Below, one piece after another: positions 6,028 through 6,683 of a stretch of DNA of 6,683 bases (position 1 is its first letter; each line of letters starts with the position of its first letter). This DNA is from Dehalococcoidia bacterium (GTDB lineage: Bacteria; Chloroflexota; Dehalococcoidia; GIF9; AB-539-J10), in contig PWUO01000267.1 of NCBI GenBank assembly GCA_003562555.1, forward strand, positions 1-6,683, written 5' to 3'. Both the position numbers and the translations under genes were made by a program. The notes under the pieces are model-generated. The model worked only from the letters and a program-made list of their open reading frames with translations, had not been told where the DNA came from and did not search any database.

Positions 6028-6408
6028 TCACATAGCTCTACCAAGCGTCAATCCAAGAACGAATATCCCAAGACCTGAGAGATTCATCAGCAGCAGGTTT
6101 CCCGCAGCAGGCAGCCAGCGGGCATCAGCAATGAGCCAATGACTCTCAAACACAAAGGTCGAGAAGGTCGTGAAGCTCCCAAGGAAGCCAACCAGAATGA
6201 CAGTCCGAGCCTCAGGGCTCACCATCATGCGTTCGGCCGCCAGGGCCCAGACGAGACCGAAGAGGAAACAGCCGACCACATTGACGGCAAGTGTCCCGTA
6301 CGGGAAGCCCGCGCCGGTGACCCGCAGAACCAGACCCGAGAGCCCATACCTCGCCATCGCGCCGAAGGCGCCGGCCAGCGCAATTAATAGTAACTTCTGA
6401 AGTAGCAT
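6028..6408 (-). CDS. crcB: Fluoride-specific ion channel CrcB/FluC
   Basis: Small four-helix membrane protein that works as a dual-topology dimer and lets fluoride leave the cell down its gradient. With the start at 6408 it has 126 aa, the family norm. Diagnostic motifs are ALAGAFGAMARYGLSG (10-25), FPYGTLAVNVVGCFLFG (35-51, with the channel-lining Asn43) and GFLGSFTTFSTF (74-85, the TTFS break that binds the central sodium). The frame is open up to ATG 6477, but those 23 extra residues are polar and unlike any CrcB, so the later ATG is preferred even though no clear Shine-Dalgarno precedes either. No fluoride riboswitch consensus is apparent in the 90-base leader; a GCCCA/TGGGC hairpin (6450-6463) lies there. 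It lies downstream of the partial gene at the right edge. Confidence 0.93.
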   Translation of the reverse strand: MLLQKLLLIALAGAFGAMARYGLSGLVLRVTGAGFPYGTLAVNVVGCFLFGLVWALAAERMMVSPEARTVILVGFLGSFTTFSTFVFESHWLIADARWLPAAGNLLLMNLSGLGIFVLGLTLGRAM

Positions 6409-6449
6409 CGTGCGCTTAGCCCAAACGCGTACGTCATACTCCGCGAACT

Positions 6450-6463
6450 GCCCATTCCTGGGC
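6450..6463 (-). repeat. Short perfect hairpin in the crcB leader
   Basis: GCCCA (6450-6454) and TGGGC (6459-6463) form a 5-bp stem around a four-base loop, 41 bases before the preferred crcB start. It is too small to call a riboswitch or terminator and has no T-tract. Confidence 0.3.
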
Positions 6464-6480
6464 CAACCTTGCTTCATCGG

Positions 6481-6502
6481 CTGACCAGCCGCGGTCGGTC
6501 AG
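6481..6502 (-). repeat. 22-bp quasi-palindrome at the end of the partial gene
   Basis: CTGACC and GGTCAG arms flank a CCGCGG-type centre; only two symmetrical base steps break the symmetry. It overlaps the stop codon of the right-edge gene (6499-6501). It could be a weak terminator without T-tract or a dimeric-protein binding site upstream of crcB. The symmetry is visible; the role is not. Confidence 0.35.
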
Positions 6503-6683
6503 TGTGGAGCGTAGGTCACCGTGAGCGTGGCGGACTCCCACTCCATGTAGTCGGCAACGTCGTTCCTGTTGGTGCCACGCTGGAACCCTACCATCACCTG
6601 GACACGATTCACGTTCGACATGTTGTCACCGATGTTCTTGACGTACGTTGTCAGGTCATACTCGGTGGGTGACTCGAAGATCG
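6499..6683 (-). CDS. C-terminal 60 codons of an unidentified protein, 5'-partial
   Basis: A minus-strand frame is open from the right edge (first full codon 6681-6679) to TGA at 6499-6501. The 60 residues have a balanced composition and an alternating hydrophobic pattern (RVQVMVGF, then SATLTVTYAPH at the end) typical of a beta-rich domain, such as the last strands of a secreted or surface beta-sandwich. The opposite-strand frame here is rich in His, Val and Arg and looks like a shadow. I do not recognise the family and give no function. It runs toward crcB; 90 bases separate its stop from the preferred crcB start. Confidence 0.6.
   Translation of the reverse strand, partial: IFESPTEYDLTTYVKNIGDNMSNVNRVQVMVGFQRGTNRNDVADYMEWESATLTVTYAPH

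Noticed and set aside
5751..6044. Minus-strand open frame of 97 codons between crcB and rhaD
   Set aside because: It overlaps the start of rhaD and the end of crcB, has no Shine-Dalgarno and shows no domain-like pattern.
6409..6498. Fluoride riboswitch ahead of crcB
   Set aside because: No stretch on the minus strand fits the crcB-motif consensus (GGCGAUGG...CGCC followed by the conserved 3' pairing); only a simple 5-bp hairpin is present.
6469..6672. Plus-strand 67-codon frame at the right edge
   Set aside because: His/Val/Arg-rich composition; the opposite-strand frame over the same bases has a more natural protein pattern.

Overview
The window reads as a bacterial chromosome with mid-to-high GC content. 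It holds seven complete genes and two cut by the window edges. The organism is not certain. A SigA-type sigma factor together with a corrinoid protein, a URO-D-family methyltransferase-like protein and a TatD-like hydrolase would suit environmental Chloroflexota (Dehalococcoidia/SAR202-like) or another cobamide-using soil or marine lineage. This is inference from gene content; there is no rRNA or other marker here.

Layout. Bases 2-916 (+): 3' part of a group 1/2 sigma-70 factor, followed by a 12-bp perfect terminator-type hairpin (940-966) that lies between convergent genes. Bases 1022-3762 (-): a three-gene cassette transcribed right to left, made of a methyltransferase-type corrinoid protein, a URO-D-family protein one base downstream, and after 112 bp a TatD-like metallohydrolase. 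A TTGACG/TACCAT promoter candidate sits in front of the corrinoid gene. Bases 3889-4485 (+): a RimJ/RimL-like GNAT acetyltransferase, divergent from the cassette. Bases 4517-4909 (-): a small membrane protein built of three 42-residue DUF3096-like repeats. Bases 5006-5794 (-): rhamnulose-1-phosphate aldolase (rhaD). Bases 6028-6408 (-): fluoride channel crcB/fluC. Bases 6499-6683 (-): the last 60 codons of an unidentified gene running off the right edge.

How the genes fit together. The corrinoid protein should carry a methyl group on its cobalt, and the URO-D protein should move a methyl group on or off it. The 1-bp spacing, with the downstream Shine-Dalgarno inside the end of the upstream gene, indicates coupled translation. 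The URO-D protein has His-Cys-Asp-Gly where MtaA/CmuA-type zinc methyltransferases have His-x-Cys-Gly. Its catalytic class is therefore open, and this is the most interesting point in the window. The TatD-like hydrolase may act on the same substrate or product. The remaining genes (rhaD, crcB, the repeat membrane protein, the acetyltransferase) look like unrelated single genes; no other rhamnose gene is visible.

I saw no RNA gene, CRISPR array, insertion sequence or phage signature. The only gene-free stretch above 200 bases is 5795-6027; it holds only a weak promoter candidate for rhaD.
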